Positions 52,697-61,017 of a stretch of DNA of 64,000 bases are shown here, one piece after another. A model generated the notes under the pieces. That model had not been told where the DNA came from. It saw nothing but the letters and a program-made list of their open reading frames with translations, and ran no database searches. This DNA is from Bacillota bacterium. Lineage in GTDB: Bacteria > Bacillota > TC1. The stretch is taken from assembly GCA_028683955.1 (NCBI GenBank), contig JAQUGR010000001.1, forward strand, positions 391,627 through 455,626. Reading direction: 5' to 3'. The number at the start of each line of letters is the position of its first letter. The stretch's first letter is position 1. A program made the position numbers and the translations under genes.

Positions 52697-54985
52697 ATGA
52701 ATAAAAATAAAAATAAAAGTCTAATAATATTATTTTCGGTATTTTTTATTATGTTTACTACAAGTCAACTAATATTTGCTTTGAGTTATGGGGATATAGT
52801 TAAGGTAACTGGTTCTAATGAATTACCTAATTTATTTTATGAACATAATTTATTTAGTCACTTAACCGAAAAAGGTGATTATATCTATTGTGTTGAACCT
52901 GATAAAATCGGTTCTGAAAACTCTATACATGAAGGTATAGTTACTGATAGCTTAAGTATATTTAATGAACAACAAAAGGCTGTTTTGAAGTCAGCAGCCC
53001 TAAATGGTTATCCTAATGTTTCTATTAAAGATTTTACAAAAAGTGAAAATCAATGTATAACTGCAATGGCTTTAAGATGCTTGAGTATGGAATATAAAAA
53101 TTTGACTAAAGGAAGGTTAGCTGAGGATTATATAAAAATTCAACAAGGATCTACATTAGCCAAGCTTGAATGCAGAAATTTAATAATGAAAGCCAAGCTT
53201 CAACCCTTTAAAGGAGAATATTCAAAAATAAATATAATACCTTTATCTTCAAATAACGTTGAAATACCAGGAAATCCAACAAGAATAGGAAGAGCGTTTA
53301 AACTTGATAGTGTAAATGTAAAAGGAGTAATAAATTTAAATTGTGAAAATAGTAATATTTCAGGACTGGTCTATCCTAAAGAAATTATTCCTGGTGAAAC
53401 TTTTTATATTTCTGTTCCAAAATCAGAAACATATGAAAAAATTAACTTAAAGTTCCAGATTTATTGTAATACAGATAAAGATATTGTATTTATTAAAGCA
53501 AATAATTCAACCAGACAAAGTTATGTTGGATTAATTTCCATAGATAAATGTATAAAATCATCGTTTGATTTTGTCTTAGACCAGAACATATCAAATATTG
53601 AAATAATTAAAAAAGATATTAATACAGAAGAGATATTACCTGAAGCTAAATTCAAAATTTGGAGTAAAAAGCCAGAAGATTTTAATGATAATTCAAATTT
53701 ATTAGGGATTTATAGCACTAATAATCAAGGTGTAATTAGAGTATCTAATATTACTAAGCTTGGTACCTATTACTTTTGTGAAATACTTTCACCTATAGGT
53801 TATTCATCTCATAATCCTTTAATTGAGCTTATCGACGTAAATAATTATGGAATTACATATTCTAAGACCGTTTATAACAGTCAAAAATTGCTTTTAGAGA
53901 CATATATCCAGATGAAAGGATATAAACAAACAGCAAGTAATCAACCAATGAAATACGAAGTTTTTGGAGGTATTAATTGTTCTAACACAAAACTTAATAA
54001 TTTTTCAATTAATTTATTTATACCAAATGAATATTTTAATGTTAATAATAAAATTGAAATTGGGAAATTCATAGAAACAGGAGCATATCAGATTTTTTAT
54101 AAGGATAACACAGGGGAAGTTAATGAAGTTAAAAAAAGCTATAATGATCAAATTGACTATTTATTATCAAACAATAATCATCAACAAAGTAAAAATGTCT
54201 CAGGTATTTTTACTAATGATATAAATGATGATATTTTTATAAAGAAAAATAATATTAAAGAAGTATTAATTAAATTAGTACCAACGTCAGCTGGGATTGA
54301 GTTTACCACACCATTATTTAATGAAGGTAAATACAGTATTTATATAAAAGATAATGAAAAAGAATATTTGTTAGGTATTGGATTTGATGGTAAAAAAAAG
54401 AATAAATTTAAATGTGCTGACTTAAGGAGTTATAGAATAGTTTTTGATGACCCGATAAATATAGATCATTTTACTAGTGGTAAATTTACTTCTTTACAGA
54501 ACTCTATACAATTTTATGATTTGTTGCTAGATACTGATAAACAAAGTGAAATTTTAGTAGCTGAAAATTTAAGGTCAGGAGAAAAGAATACTTTAGCAAT
54601 TTCAGATTTATATAATAATAAAATATTAAGTGAAGGTGAAAGTATAAAAAATCTATATATAAAATTTAAAAATGAAGTAAATCCAGGATTTAAACAAAAA
54701 GAACCAATTTATATATATGGAAATAGTAACGATTTTAATAAATTGTGTAAACAATATTTTGCAGGTCAAAGAGAAAAGCTTTTTTATTCAAGTAGAGTAG
54801 AAGTAGAAGGGAAGTATGAAGGTAATAGTATCAAAAATGGTGATGAATGGGATACTGGTACATATAGTAAAAACTTATTATTAAAAAATGGATTATTACC
54901 AAAAACTGGATTAATAGATAACTATATAATTGGGGTAATATTATTTTCAGCTGGTAATATAATATTGTATAAATGGAGGTTTTAA
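52697..54985 (+). CDS. LPXTG cell-wall surface protein with Cna-B domain
   Basis: A 762 aa exported protein. N-terminal signal peptide (about 1-30: basic start, long hydrophobic core). Residues 60-125 carry YIYCVEPDK and ENQCITAMALRC, resembling a thioester (TQXA/TED) adhesin domain with possible Cys65 and Gln119, though the signature is degenerate. About 300-385 is a SpaA/Cna-B fold (NIEIIKKDINTEEILPEAKF to ILSPIGY). The C-terminus has LPKTG near 734, a hydrophobic helix and the tail YKWRF, so it should be anchored by sortase. No sortase is adjacent. The start is ATG after GGAGG. Likely an adhesin or pilus-like surface protein. Confidence 0.85.
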   Translation: MNKNKNKSLIILFSVFFIMFTTSQLIFALSYGDIVKVTGSNELPNLFYEHNLFSHLTEKGDYIYCVEPDKIGSENSIHEGIVTDSLSIFNEQQKAVLKSAALNGYPNVSIKDFTKSENQCITAMALRCLSMEYKNLTKGRLAEDYIKIQQGSTLAKLECRNLIMKAKLQPFKGEYSKINIIPLSSNNVEIPGNPTRIGRAFKLDSVNVKGVINLNCENSNISGLVYPKEIIPGETFYISVPKSETYEKINLKFQIYCNTDKDIVFIKANNSTRQSYVGLISIDKCIKSSFDFVLDQNISNIEIIKKDINTEEILPEAKFKIWSKKPEDFNDNSNLLGIYSTNNQGVIRVSNITKLGTYYFCEILSPIGYSSHNPLIELIDVNNYGITYSKTVYNSQKLLLETYIQMKGYKQTASNQPMKYEVFGGINCSNTKLNNFSINLFIPNEYFNVNNKIEIGKFIETGAYQIFYKDNTGEVNEVKKSYNDQIDYLLSNNNHQQSKNVSGIFTNDINDDIFIKKNNIKEVLIKLVPTSAGIEFTTPLFNEGKYSIYIKDNEKEYLLGIGFDGKKKNKFKCADLRSYRIVFDDPINIDHFTSGKFTSLQNSIQFYDLLLDTDKQSEILVAENLRSGEKNTLAISDLYNNKILSEGESIKNLYIKFKNEVNPGFKQKEPIYIYGNSNDFNKLCKQYFAGQREKLFYSSRVEVEGKYEGNSIKNGDEWDTGTYSKNLLLKNGLLPKTGLIDNYIIGVILFSAGNIILYKWRF

Positions 54986-55794
54986 TGAAAAATAAAATCT
55001 ATGTAATTATTACTACATTATTAATATTTATTTTTCTTGGAACAGGTATAAGCCGTTACTATATTGAGTATAAAAAGTTAATTATTAATGACGATAAATA
55101 TATTAAAAGAGAAATAACTTGGGTAGATTTTTCTAAATCTGATGTTGAAAGTATAATTAAAGTTGAAAATAAACTTAATAATAAATATGACAAATATAAA
55201 TTAGTTGATATTAATTATGATGATATAAAAACAGAATATAAAGAAATTACAAAAATAGTAAGATATAATAATATAAAAAGCAAATATGATACAAAAATTT
55301 CTGAAATCATTGCATCTGATAACAATACCTTATTATTCAAGGCAAATACAACAATAAAGCCTGTATATGAAGATGTATTATCATGGCATGAAAATTTAAT
55401 TTCTTTTGAAAAAATATATTATAACCTTAAAGAAGCAGATCTTATAAATATCCCAAAAGTAGTAAATTATAAAGGTTATAATTGGTATATGTTAAGCGAT
55501 AAAATTAATTTTACTTCTAATAATATAAATTATATTTGCGCATTACCATACTATAGAATTGATAAATCTATTGTAAGTAAAAGAATTGTCAATAGTTATA
55601 ATATTGATGTTATTTATAAGGGTAAGTTAGCTTTTAAAAGTGGAAAAGTCCATTTGAAGTATAAAATTGAAAATAAGGAAGAAGTTAAAATATTATCTAA
55701 ATCTAATTTAAAGATTATTATTTTTATAATTTCTATAGGTACTATTTTATTAATTAGTCTTAATTTAATCAAAAATAAGAAAGAACATTTATAA
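54985..55794 (+). CDS. Bitopic membrane protein, unknown
   Basis: A 269 aa protein not recognised. One hydrophobic helix at about 5-25 and another at about 242-262 with a lysine-rich tail; in between lies about 215 residues rich in K, Y, N and I, most likely outside the cell. The segment YKGYNWYMLSDKINF lies in this part. There is no TLxTC motif, so it is not a sortase. The ATG overlaps the stop of the surface-protein gene (TAATG) behind TGGAGG, so the two proteins are made together and may interact. Confidence 0.7.
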   Translation: MKNKIYVIITTLLIFIFLGTGISRYYIEYKKLIINDDKYIKREITWVDFSKSDVESIIKVENKLNNKYDKYKLVDINYDDIKTEYKEITKIVRYNNIKSKYDTKISEIIASDNNTLLFKANTTIKPVYEDVLSWHENLISFEKIYYNLKEADLINIPKVVNYKGYNWYMLSDKINFTSNNINYICALPYYRIDKSIVSKRIVNSYNIDVIYKGKLAFKSGKVHLKYKIENKEEVKILSKSNLKIIIFIISIGTILLISLNLIKNKKEHL

Positions 55795-55808
55795 GGTGTT
55801 CTTTTTTT
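55781..55808 (+). terminator. Terminator overlapping the end of the bitopic-protein gene
   Basis: Seven-base stem AAGAACA / TGTTCTT and a run of seven T; the left arm lies inside the last codons of the gene. Confidence 0.75.
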
Positions 55809-55827
55809 ATTTCAATAAAATTTACGC

Positions 55828-55858
55828 TTGACCTTATAGTAACTATAAGGTATATGAT
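55828..55858 (+). promoter_or_regulatory. MerR-type operator-promoter with 19-base spacer
   Basis: TTGACC and TATGAT are 19 bases apart, 2 more than optimal. A perfect dyad fills the spacer: half-sites ACCTTATAGT and ACTATAAGGT around a central A (55831-55851). This is the hallmark of MerR-family activation, in which the regulator twists overlong promoter DNA. A MerR-GyrI regulator is encoded 2.5 kb downstream. It drives the amidohydrolase and probably the BMP gene. Confidence 0.88.
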
Positions 55859-55887
55859 GAACCTATATTAAAGAAAGGAGTAAATAA

Positions 55888-57279
55888 ATGGGGAAAATAT
55901 TAATTAAAAATGCTAAAGCCATAGTGAGTTGTAATCAAAATGATGAAGTATTCTGGGATGCAGACATATTTATTGATAATGGTATGATAGTTGAAATTGG
56001 AAAATCCTTAAATTATCCAGATGCTGAAGTATTGGATGCTAAAGGAAAATTTGTGTATCCTGGCTTGATTAATACACATCATCATTTTTTTCAAACTTTT
56101 GTTAGAAATTTAATAAAAGTGGATTATGTTAACTTATCTGTAGTTGATTGGTTAAAAGAAGTATATAAAATATTTAAGTTAGTTGATGAAGAAGTAATAT
56201 ACTATTCATCTTTAACAGCGATGTGTGATCTAGTAAAACATGGATGTACTACAGCCTTTGATCATCAATATTGCTATACTAAGAATTCAGGTAAGTTATT
56301 AGTTGACAGACAAATGGAAGCAGCGAAAAAAATAGGGATTAGGTATCATGCTGGTCGTGGTAGTAATACTTTACCACAATCTGAAGGTAGTACTATTCCT
56401 GATGAAATGTTAGAAACAACTGATGAGTTTTTACTTGATTGTGATAGGCTAATTGATAAGTTTCATGATCCAAGTCCTTTATCTATGCAACAAATAGTCA
56501 TAGCTCCTTGTCAACCAATAAATAGTTATAAAGAAACATTTGTTAAATCTATAGAATTAGCAAGATCCAAAAATGTTCGACTCCATACACATTTAGGTGA
56601 AGGTGAAAATAATATTATGGAAGAACGATGGGGTAAAAGAACCTTGGAGTGGTGTGAAGATATTGGTTTTATAGGAAAGGATGTTTGGTATGCACATGGA
56701 TGGGAATTAACACCAGATGAATATAAGATTATGGGAAAAAATGATACAGGAATATCACATTGCCCAGCTCCTGCAGTTCTTGGTGGTCATCCGATATTAG
56801 ATATGAAAAGCATGCAAAAAGAAAATGTTTTAATAAGTCTTGGCTGTGATGGATCTGCAACTAATGATAGTTCGAATTTACTTGATTCACTACGTATGGC
56901 ATTTCTTATGCAAGCTTATAACAGTAAAGAAAGAGGTGGTTCATTATCACCATATGAATTGCTTAAAATTGCTACAATAAATGGTGCTAAAACGTTAGGT
57001 AGAGATGCTCTTGGTTCACTTGAAAAAGGAAAAGGTGCAGATTTATTTATGATTGATACTGAAGCATTGGAATTAACTGGCAGTTTACATGATCCTAAAA
57101 ATTTACTTGCTAGAACAGGTGTAACAGGACCAGTTTGGTTAACTATGGTCAATGGTAATATTGTGTATAAAGGAGGGTTGCTAACAGGAGTTAATGAAAA
57201 AGAATTATCAACAAAAGGGGAAAGAGTATGTGATCAAGTATTAAGAAGTAAAAGTGATTCATTTCCAAAACATGGATAA
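55888..57279 (+). CDS. Amidohydrolase, probable 8-oxoguanine deaminase
   Basis: A 463 aa metal-dependent hydrolase of the cytosine-deaminase/chlorohydrolase superfamily (AtzB/TRZ-like). The first metal ligands are in NTHHHFFQTFVRNL (HxH), then RLHTHLGEGENN, WYAHGWEL and the aspartate in LGCDGSATNDSSN. GVTGPVWLTMVNGNIVYKGG is the C-terminal barrel part. Sequence flavour is that of 8-oxoguanine deaminases; guanine or another aminopurine/triazine substrate is possible. It starts after AAAGGAG, 30 bases from the MerR promoter. The neighbour is a nucleoside-binding lipoprotein, which supports a purine role. Confidence 0.82.
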   Translation: MGKILIKNAKAIVSCNQNDEVFWDADIFIDNGMIVEIGKSLNYPDAEVLDAKGKFVYPGLINTHHHFFQTFVRNLIKVDYVNLSVVDWLKEVYKIFKLVDEEVIYYSSLTAMCDLVKHGCTTAFDHQYCYTKNSGKLLVDRQMEAAKKIGIRYHAGRGSNTLPQSEGSTIPDEMLETTDEFLLDCDRLIDKFHDPSPLSMQQIVIAPCQPINSYKETFVKSIELARSKNVRLHTHLGEGENNIMEERWGKRTLEWCEDIGFIGKDVWYAHGWELTPDEYKIMGKNDTGISHCPAPAVLGGHPILDMKSMQKENVLISLGCDGSATNDSSNLLDSLRMAFLMQAYNSKERGGSLSPYELLKIATINGAKTLGRDALGSLEKGKGADLFMIDTEALELTGSLHDPKNLLARTGVTGPVWLTMVNGNIVYKGGLLTGVNEKELSTKGERVCDQVLRSKSDSFPKHG

Positions 57280-57317
57280 TTTTAAATCCAAATAAAATTT
57301 AATTTAGGAGGAGTAGG

Positions 57318-58301
57318 ATGATGAAAAAATTATTAGTATTAGTATTAGCTTTATTTATGGCTATAGCTTTATTAGGTTGCAACACAGCTAAAAATGAAGA
57401 AATTACACTTAAAGTTGGAATGGCAATACCTGGGGCTAAAACTGATGGTGGGTGGAGCCAAGTTGCTTATACGGGGTTAGTTATGATCCAAGATGAATTA
57501 GGTGCTAAAATTTCAATAAATGAGAATACAACACCTGCTGACTATGAAAGAATTTTAAGAGATTATGCTAAAGATGGTAATGATGTTGTTATTGGACATG
57601 GATTTGAATTCTCTGATGCAGCATTAGCTGTTGGTGCAGAATATCCTGATACAATCTTTATTGTTACAAGTTCTGATGTTACTAATAATAAAAATGTGGG
57701 ATCAATAAGTAATTTTTATGAACAAGCTGGATTCTTAAAAGGTGCTTTTGCAGCTTTGATGACCAAGTCTAATATTGTTGGTGGCGTTGGAGGATTAAAT
57801 ATTCCACCAATTGCTAATGACATTAAAGGTTTTGAGGCTGGGGCAAAATACATTAATCCTAACGTAAAAGTATTGACTGCTATACTTGGTAGTGATGATG
57901 TTAATAAAGCTAAAGAACAATCATTGACTTTTATATCTCAAGGAGCTGATATTCTTATGGGAAATGCTAATGCAGCTAGTCAAGGGGTATATTTAGGAGC
58001 TGAAGAAAAAGGCTTATATTCAATTGCATCAATCTTTGCAGAGTATGACAAATTTGATAAAACATTAATTTCTTGTGCACCTGCAGATATGTCTAAAGCA
58101 ATATTTCAAACAGTAGAAAACATACAAAAAGGTTCTTATACTGCTGGTTTCGAACTAATGGGCGTTAAACAAGAAATAATAGATTTCACATATAGTCCAG
58201 TAATAGGGGATAAAGTTCCTGATGAGATTAAAGATAAAATGGCTGAAATTAAAGATAAAATGGCTTCAGGTGAATTAGATGTATTAAATTACGTGAAATA
58301 A
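57318..58301 (+). CDS. BMP-family nucleoside-binding lipoprotein
   Basis: A 327 aa extracellular substrate-binding protein of the BmpA/PnrA family, which delivers purine nucleosides or related compounds to an ABC importer. Signal peptide with lipobox ALLGC (Cys about 21). Family blocks are VGMAIPGAKTDGGWSQVAYTGL, GHGFEFSDAALAVGAEYPDT, KSNIVGGVGGLNIPPI and FEAGAKYINPNVKV. Its start is behind AGGAGGAG, 38 bases after the amidohydrolase, so it belongs to the same MerR-controlled unit. Unusually, no ABC permease or ATPase follows. Confidence 0.87.
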   Translation: MMKKLLVLVLALFMAIALLGCNTAKNEEITLKVGMAIPGAKTDGGWSQVAYTGLVMIQDELGAKISINENTTPADYERILRDYAKDGNDVVIGHGFEFSDAALAVGAEYPDTIFIVTSSDVTNNKNVGSISNFYEQAGFLKGAFAALMTKSNIVGGVGGLNIPPIANDIKGFEAGAKYINPNVKVLTAILGSDDVNKAKEQSLTFISQGADILMGNANAASQGVYLGAEEKGLYSIASIFAEYDKFDKTLISCAPADMSKAIFQTVENIQKGSYTAGFELMGVKQEIIDFTYSPVIGDKVPDEIKDKMAEIKDKMASGELDVLNYVK

Positions 58302-58342
58302 TATATTTAAATTTACTTTCCTGCTAGTTAAACTATGATTTA

Positions 58343-58351
58343 TGTTATAAT
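58343..58351 (+). promoter_or_regulatory. Possible extended -10 promoter of merR
   Basis: TGT-TATAAT lies about 43 bases before the merR start, overlapping the first base of the 58348 hairpin. No good -35. Confidence 0.35.
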
Positions 58352-58380
58352 AGGTGCGAGAATAAATCTCGCACCTATTA
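58348..58380 (+). terminator. 14-bp hairpin between BMP gene and merR
   Basis: Perfect stem TAATAGGTGCGAGA / TCTCGCACCTATTA with loop ATAAA. GC content is higher than the surroundings, but no T-run follows. It could be a terminator of weak type, a processing site, or a leader structure of merR. It has no resemblance to the MerR dyad at 55831. Confidence 0.5.
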
Positions 58381-58393
58381 ATTTGAATATATT

Positions 58394-59194
58394 ATGAAAG
58401 TGATGGTAAATAAATACATGTTTAAAGAATATTTTACTATAGGAGAATTAAGTGAACTATTTAATATAAATACTCAAACATTGAGATATTATGATACAAT
58501 CGGTCTATTTTCACCAAGAAAAAGAGATGATGTTACAGGTTATAGATATTATCAATTTAACCAATTATATGAATTAGCAAGTATCAGATATCTTAGAAGG
58601 TTAGATTATTCGATAAGTAATATTGATTCTTATATGAAAGCAAGAAAAGTAGATTTTGTTCTGGATAAATTCAAAGAACAATCTAAAGTCCTTCATGACA
58701 AATGGGATGATTTAATGAGAATAGATAATGTAATTCAAAGAAAAATTTCATTTATAGAAGATGAACTTCCTAAGGTGAAATTTGAAGATTTTGAAATCAG
58801 AAATTATCAAGACCGAAAATACATACCTATAGGTTCAGAAGAACAATTATATAAATCAGATATATTTTATTTTTATCCTACAATAGCAATTTATAAAAAT
58901 GATATTAAATCTTTTGGAGCCTACCTCATAGAAACTAAATGTGAAGAAGTAGTAGTAGGAAAAAAAGTTGAGTTATCTTCTGAAATCTGTGCTGTAATTA
59001 AAAGTGGCAATTTTTTATGTGGATACCACAAAGGTCCATATAGTAATATTGAAAATACAATGAATAGTATGTATGCTAAATTTAAAAACTTAAATTTAGC
59101 AAAAGAAACAATTAACTTTAATATAGTGGATCAGTTTGTAGAAAGTGATGTTGAAAATTATATAACAGCCATACAAATAAGAATAGAAGACTAA
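58394..59194 (+). CDS. MerR-family regulator with GyrI-like effector domain
   Basis: A 266 aa transcription regulator of the BmrR layout. N-terminal winged helix-turn-helix about 12-80 (YFTIGELSELFNINTQTLRY, then GYRYYQFNQLYELASIRYLR), a dimerisation coiled coil about 95-130, and a C-terminal GyrI-like/AraC effector domain from about 140 to the end, which in relatives binds hydrophobic cations or drugs. An in-frame ATG a few codons later is also possible as start. It probably acts on the dyad at 55831; a hairpin separates it from the BMP gene. Confidence 0.85.
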   Translation: MKVMVNKYMFKEYFTIGELSELFNINTQTLRYYDTIGLFSPRKRDDVTGYRYYQFNQLYELASIRYLRRLDYSISNIDSYMKARKVDFVLDKFKEQSKVLHDKWDDLMRIDNVIQRKISFIEDELPKVKFEDFEIRNYQDRKYIPIGSEEQLYKSDIFYFYPTIAIYKNDIKSFGAYLIETKCEEVVVGKKVELSSEICAVIKSGNFLCGYHKGPYSNIENTMNSMYAKFKNLNLAKETINFNIVDQFVESDVENYITAIQIRIED

Positions 59195-59277
59195 TTATGG
59201 TAAATATGGTAAATGACTTAAATAATAATTATAATAACCGATAATATATATTATGTAAACTAATATAAGTATTTTAA

Positions 59278-59310
59278 AAGAGCCTCAGGTTTATTTAACT
59301 TGAGGCTCTT
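59278..59310 (-). terminator. Terminator after eamA (minus), possibly bidirectional
   Basis: Fourteen-base stem AAGAGCCTCAGGTT / AACTTGAGGCTCTT with one G-T pair and a five-base loop, closed by a T-run on the minus strand. It lies between the convergent merR and eamA genes. Confidence 0.85.
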
Positions 59311-59313
59311 AAC

Positions 59314-60222
59314 TTATCCTTCTAGACTAATATAGGTAGTATCAGATTTTGCTATTAAAAATATAGCGATTAATATAAATCCAAAACCTATAATTTGTAA
59401 TGGCATTAAACGTTCAGCTAAAATTATTGATGCGAAAATAACTCCTAATATTGGTTCAGTGTTTGCAAAAATCATTACTTCACCTGCTTCTAGATAATTC
59501 ATACTCTTCAAAAAAAAGTAGTTCCCAAAGCCAAATATCATGGCACCATATAATATTATCCATAATAGAAGGTTTAAATTTGTAGTTAATAATTGTCCCC
59601 AATTAAATGTAAACATAACTGGAGATATGGCTAATGACCCAATTAATATATAAAAGAAATTCATATTCCAACTATCATAGGTTGAACTAAGCTTTTTACC
59701 CATAACACTAAAAATACCATAAGTTATCCCAGAACCAATGCCAAATAAAAATCCAATAAAGTTAAAGTCAAAGCTACTTCCTTGAGCTCCTACTGCTACT
59801 GCTACTGTACCTGCAAGAACAAGTAGAACTGCAATTAATTTTTTTCTATTAATCTTTTCTTTTAAATAAAAATGAGCAATAATTACCGTAAAGGCTGGGG
59901 CTGTATACATATATATAACCGCTTGGCTCGCTCCTAATAGATTAAACGAAAATGACAGAGTTAAAGCAAATAAAGAACCGCCAAAAATTCCGAATATTAA
60001 CCATTTAGGCAGGTCTTTTATATCAAAATGTAACTTTTTTCTTAAAACAATAATCATAATACATAATGTTAAAAATCCAGAAACTAATTTCATTGCAGCT
60101 AATACTAATGGGCTAATACCAGCTATTAGTACAGAACGTGCAATAACACTCTGAGCTGAATATATTAATGTGGCTAATATTACCAAGGCAAATCCTTTTA
60201 AACGGGTTTTTTTCTTTTCCAT
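59314..60222 (-). CDS. EamA/DMT-family transporter
   Basis: A 302 aa inner membrane transporter with ten predicted helices in two EamA repeats (about 10-140 and 152-292). Seen are ATLIYSAQSVIARSVLIAG, VIYMYTAPAFTVIIAHFYLKEK, GITYGIFSVMGKKLSS and FANTEPILGVIFASIILAERL. The last is the common end of DMT metabolite exporters. The N-terminus is basic (EKKKTRLKG). Substrate unknown; threonine, purine or other metabolite exporters belong here. 21 bases downstream of exoA on the same strand, so possibly co-transcribed. Confidence 0.87.
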   Translation of the reverse strand: MEKKKTRLKGFALVILATLIYSAQSVIARSVLIAGISPLVLAAMKLVSGFLTLCIMIIVLRKKLHFDIKDLPKWLIFGIFGGSLFALTLSFSFNLLGASQAVIYMYTAPAFTVIIAHFYLKEKINRKKLIAVLLVLAGTVAVAVGAQGSSFDFNFIGFLFGIGSGITYGIFSVMGKKLSSTYDSWNMNFFYILIGSLAISPVMFTFNWGQLLTTNLNLLLWIILYGAMIFGFGNYFFLKSMNYLEAGEVMIFANTEPILGVIFASIILAERLMPLQIIGFGFILIAIFLIAKSDTTYISLEG

Positions 60223-60243
60223 TCTACACCTATCCTTACTTAT

Positions 60244-60999
60244 TTAGATATCAATAATTAGAGACACAGGACAATGATCACTACCTTCAACTTTATCATG
60301 AATAATGAAATCTTTAACTGAGTCTTTAATTCTGTCAGAAACTAGAAAATAATCTATTCTCCAACCAGCATTATTTACTCTTGCATTAAACCTATAAGAC
60401 CACCAGGTATATTTTTCAATAGCATCAGGATATAAGTATCTAAAACTATCTACAAAACCTGATTCTAACAATTCTGAAAATTTTCCTCTCTCTTGATCGG
60501 AAAAACCTGCATTATTCCTATTAGCTTTAGGATTTTTTAAATCTATTTCTGTATGAGCAACATTCAAGTCACCACAAATAATTACAGGTTTAAGGGTATC
60601 AAGTATCATAAGATAATTTCTGAATGCATTTTCCCATTTAACTCTATAATCAATCCTAGCTAATTTTTCTTTGGAATTAGGTGTATAAACATTAACAAAA
60701 AAGAATTTTTCTAATTCTAAGGTAATTACTCTTCCCTCCTTGTCATGCTCTTCTATTCCAATTCCCAAGCTTATATTAAGCGGTTTTTCTTTTGTAAATA
60801 TTGCTGTTCCAGAATATCCCTTTTTATCAGCACTATTCCATATTTCTTCATATTTTGGCAAATCAATCTCTGCCTGACCTTGTACCATTTTTGTTTCCTG
60901 TAGTCCTATAATATTGGGGTCATTTTCGTTAAGAAAGTCCATAAAACCTTTCTTTAAAGCAGCTCTTAAACCATTTACATTCCAACTAGTTAATAACAT
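60244..60999 (-). CDS. exoA: Exodeoxyribonuclease III / AP endonuclease
   Basis: Repairs abasic sites in DNA. The 251 aa protein begins LLTSWNVNGLRAALKKGF with the metal-binding N and E of IIGLQETKM. It has FVNVYTPNS, ICGDLNVAHTEIDL and DSFRYLYPD with the C-terminal GWRIDYFLVS and GSDHCPVSL (catalytic D-H). All catalytic residues are intact. It starts after GGAGATAT, and its stop lies just before eamA. rarA precedes it on the same strand, so this is a small repair gene group. Confidence 0.95.
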   Translation of the reverse strand: MLLTSWNVNGLRAALKKGFMDFLNENDPNIIGLQETKMVQGQAEIDLPKYEEIWNSADKKGYSGTAIFTKEKPLNISLGIGIEEHDKEGRVITLELEKFFFVNVYTPNSKEKLARIDYRVKWENAFRNYLMILDTLKPVIICGDLNVAHTEIDLKNPKANRNNAGFSDQERGKFSELLESGFVDSFRYLYPDAIEKYTWWSYRFNARVNNAGWRIDYFLVSDRIKDSVKDFIIHDKVEGSDHCPVSLIIDI

Positions 61000-61017
61000 A
61001 ATATATCTCCGTTTTTT

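Noticed and set aside
54985-55794. Sortase for the adjacent LPXTG protein
   Set aside because: No TLxTC motif or catalytic His-Cys-Arg pattern; two terminal helices do not fit sortase.
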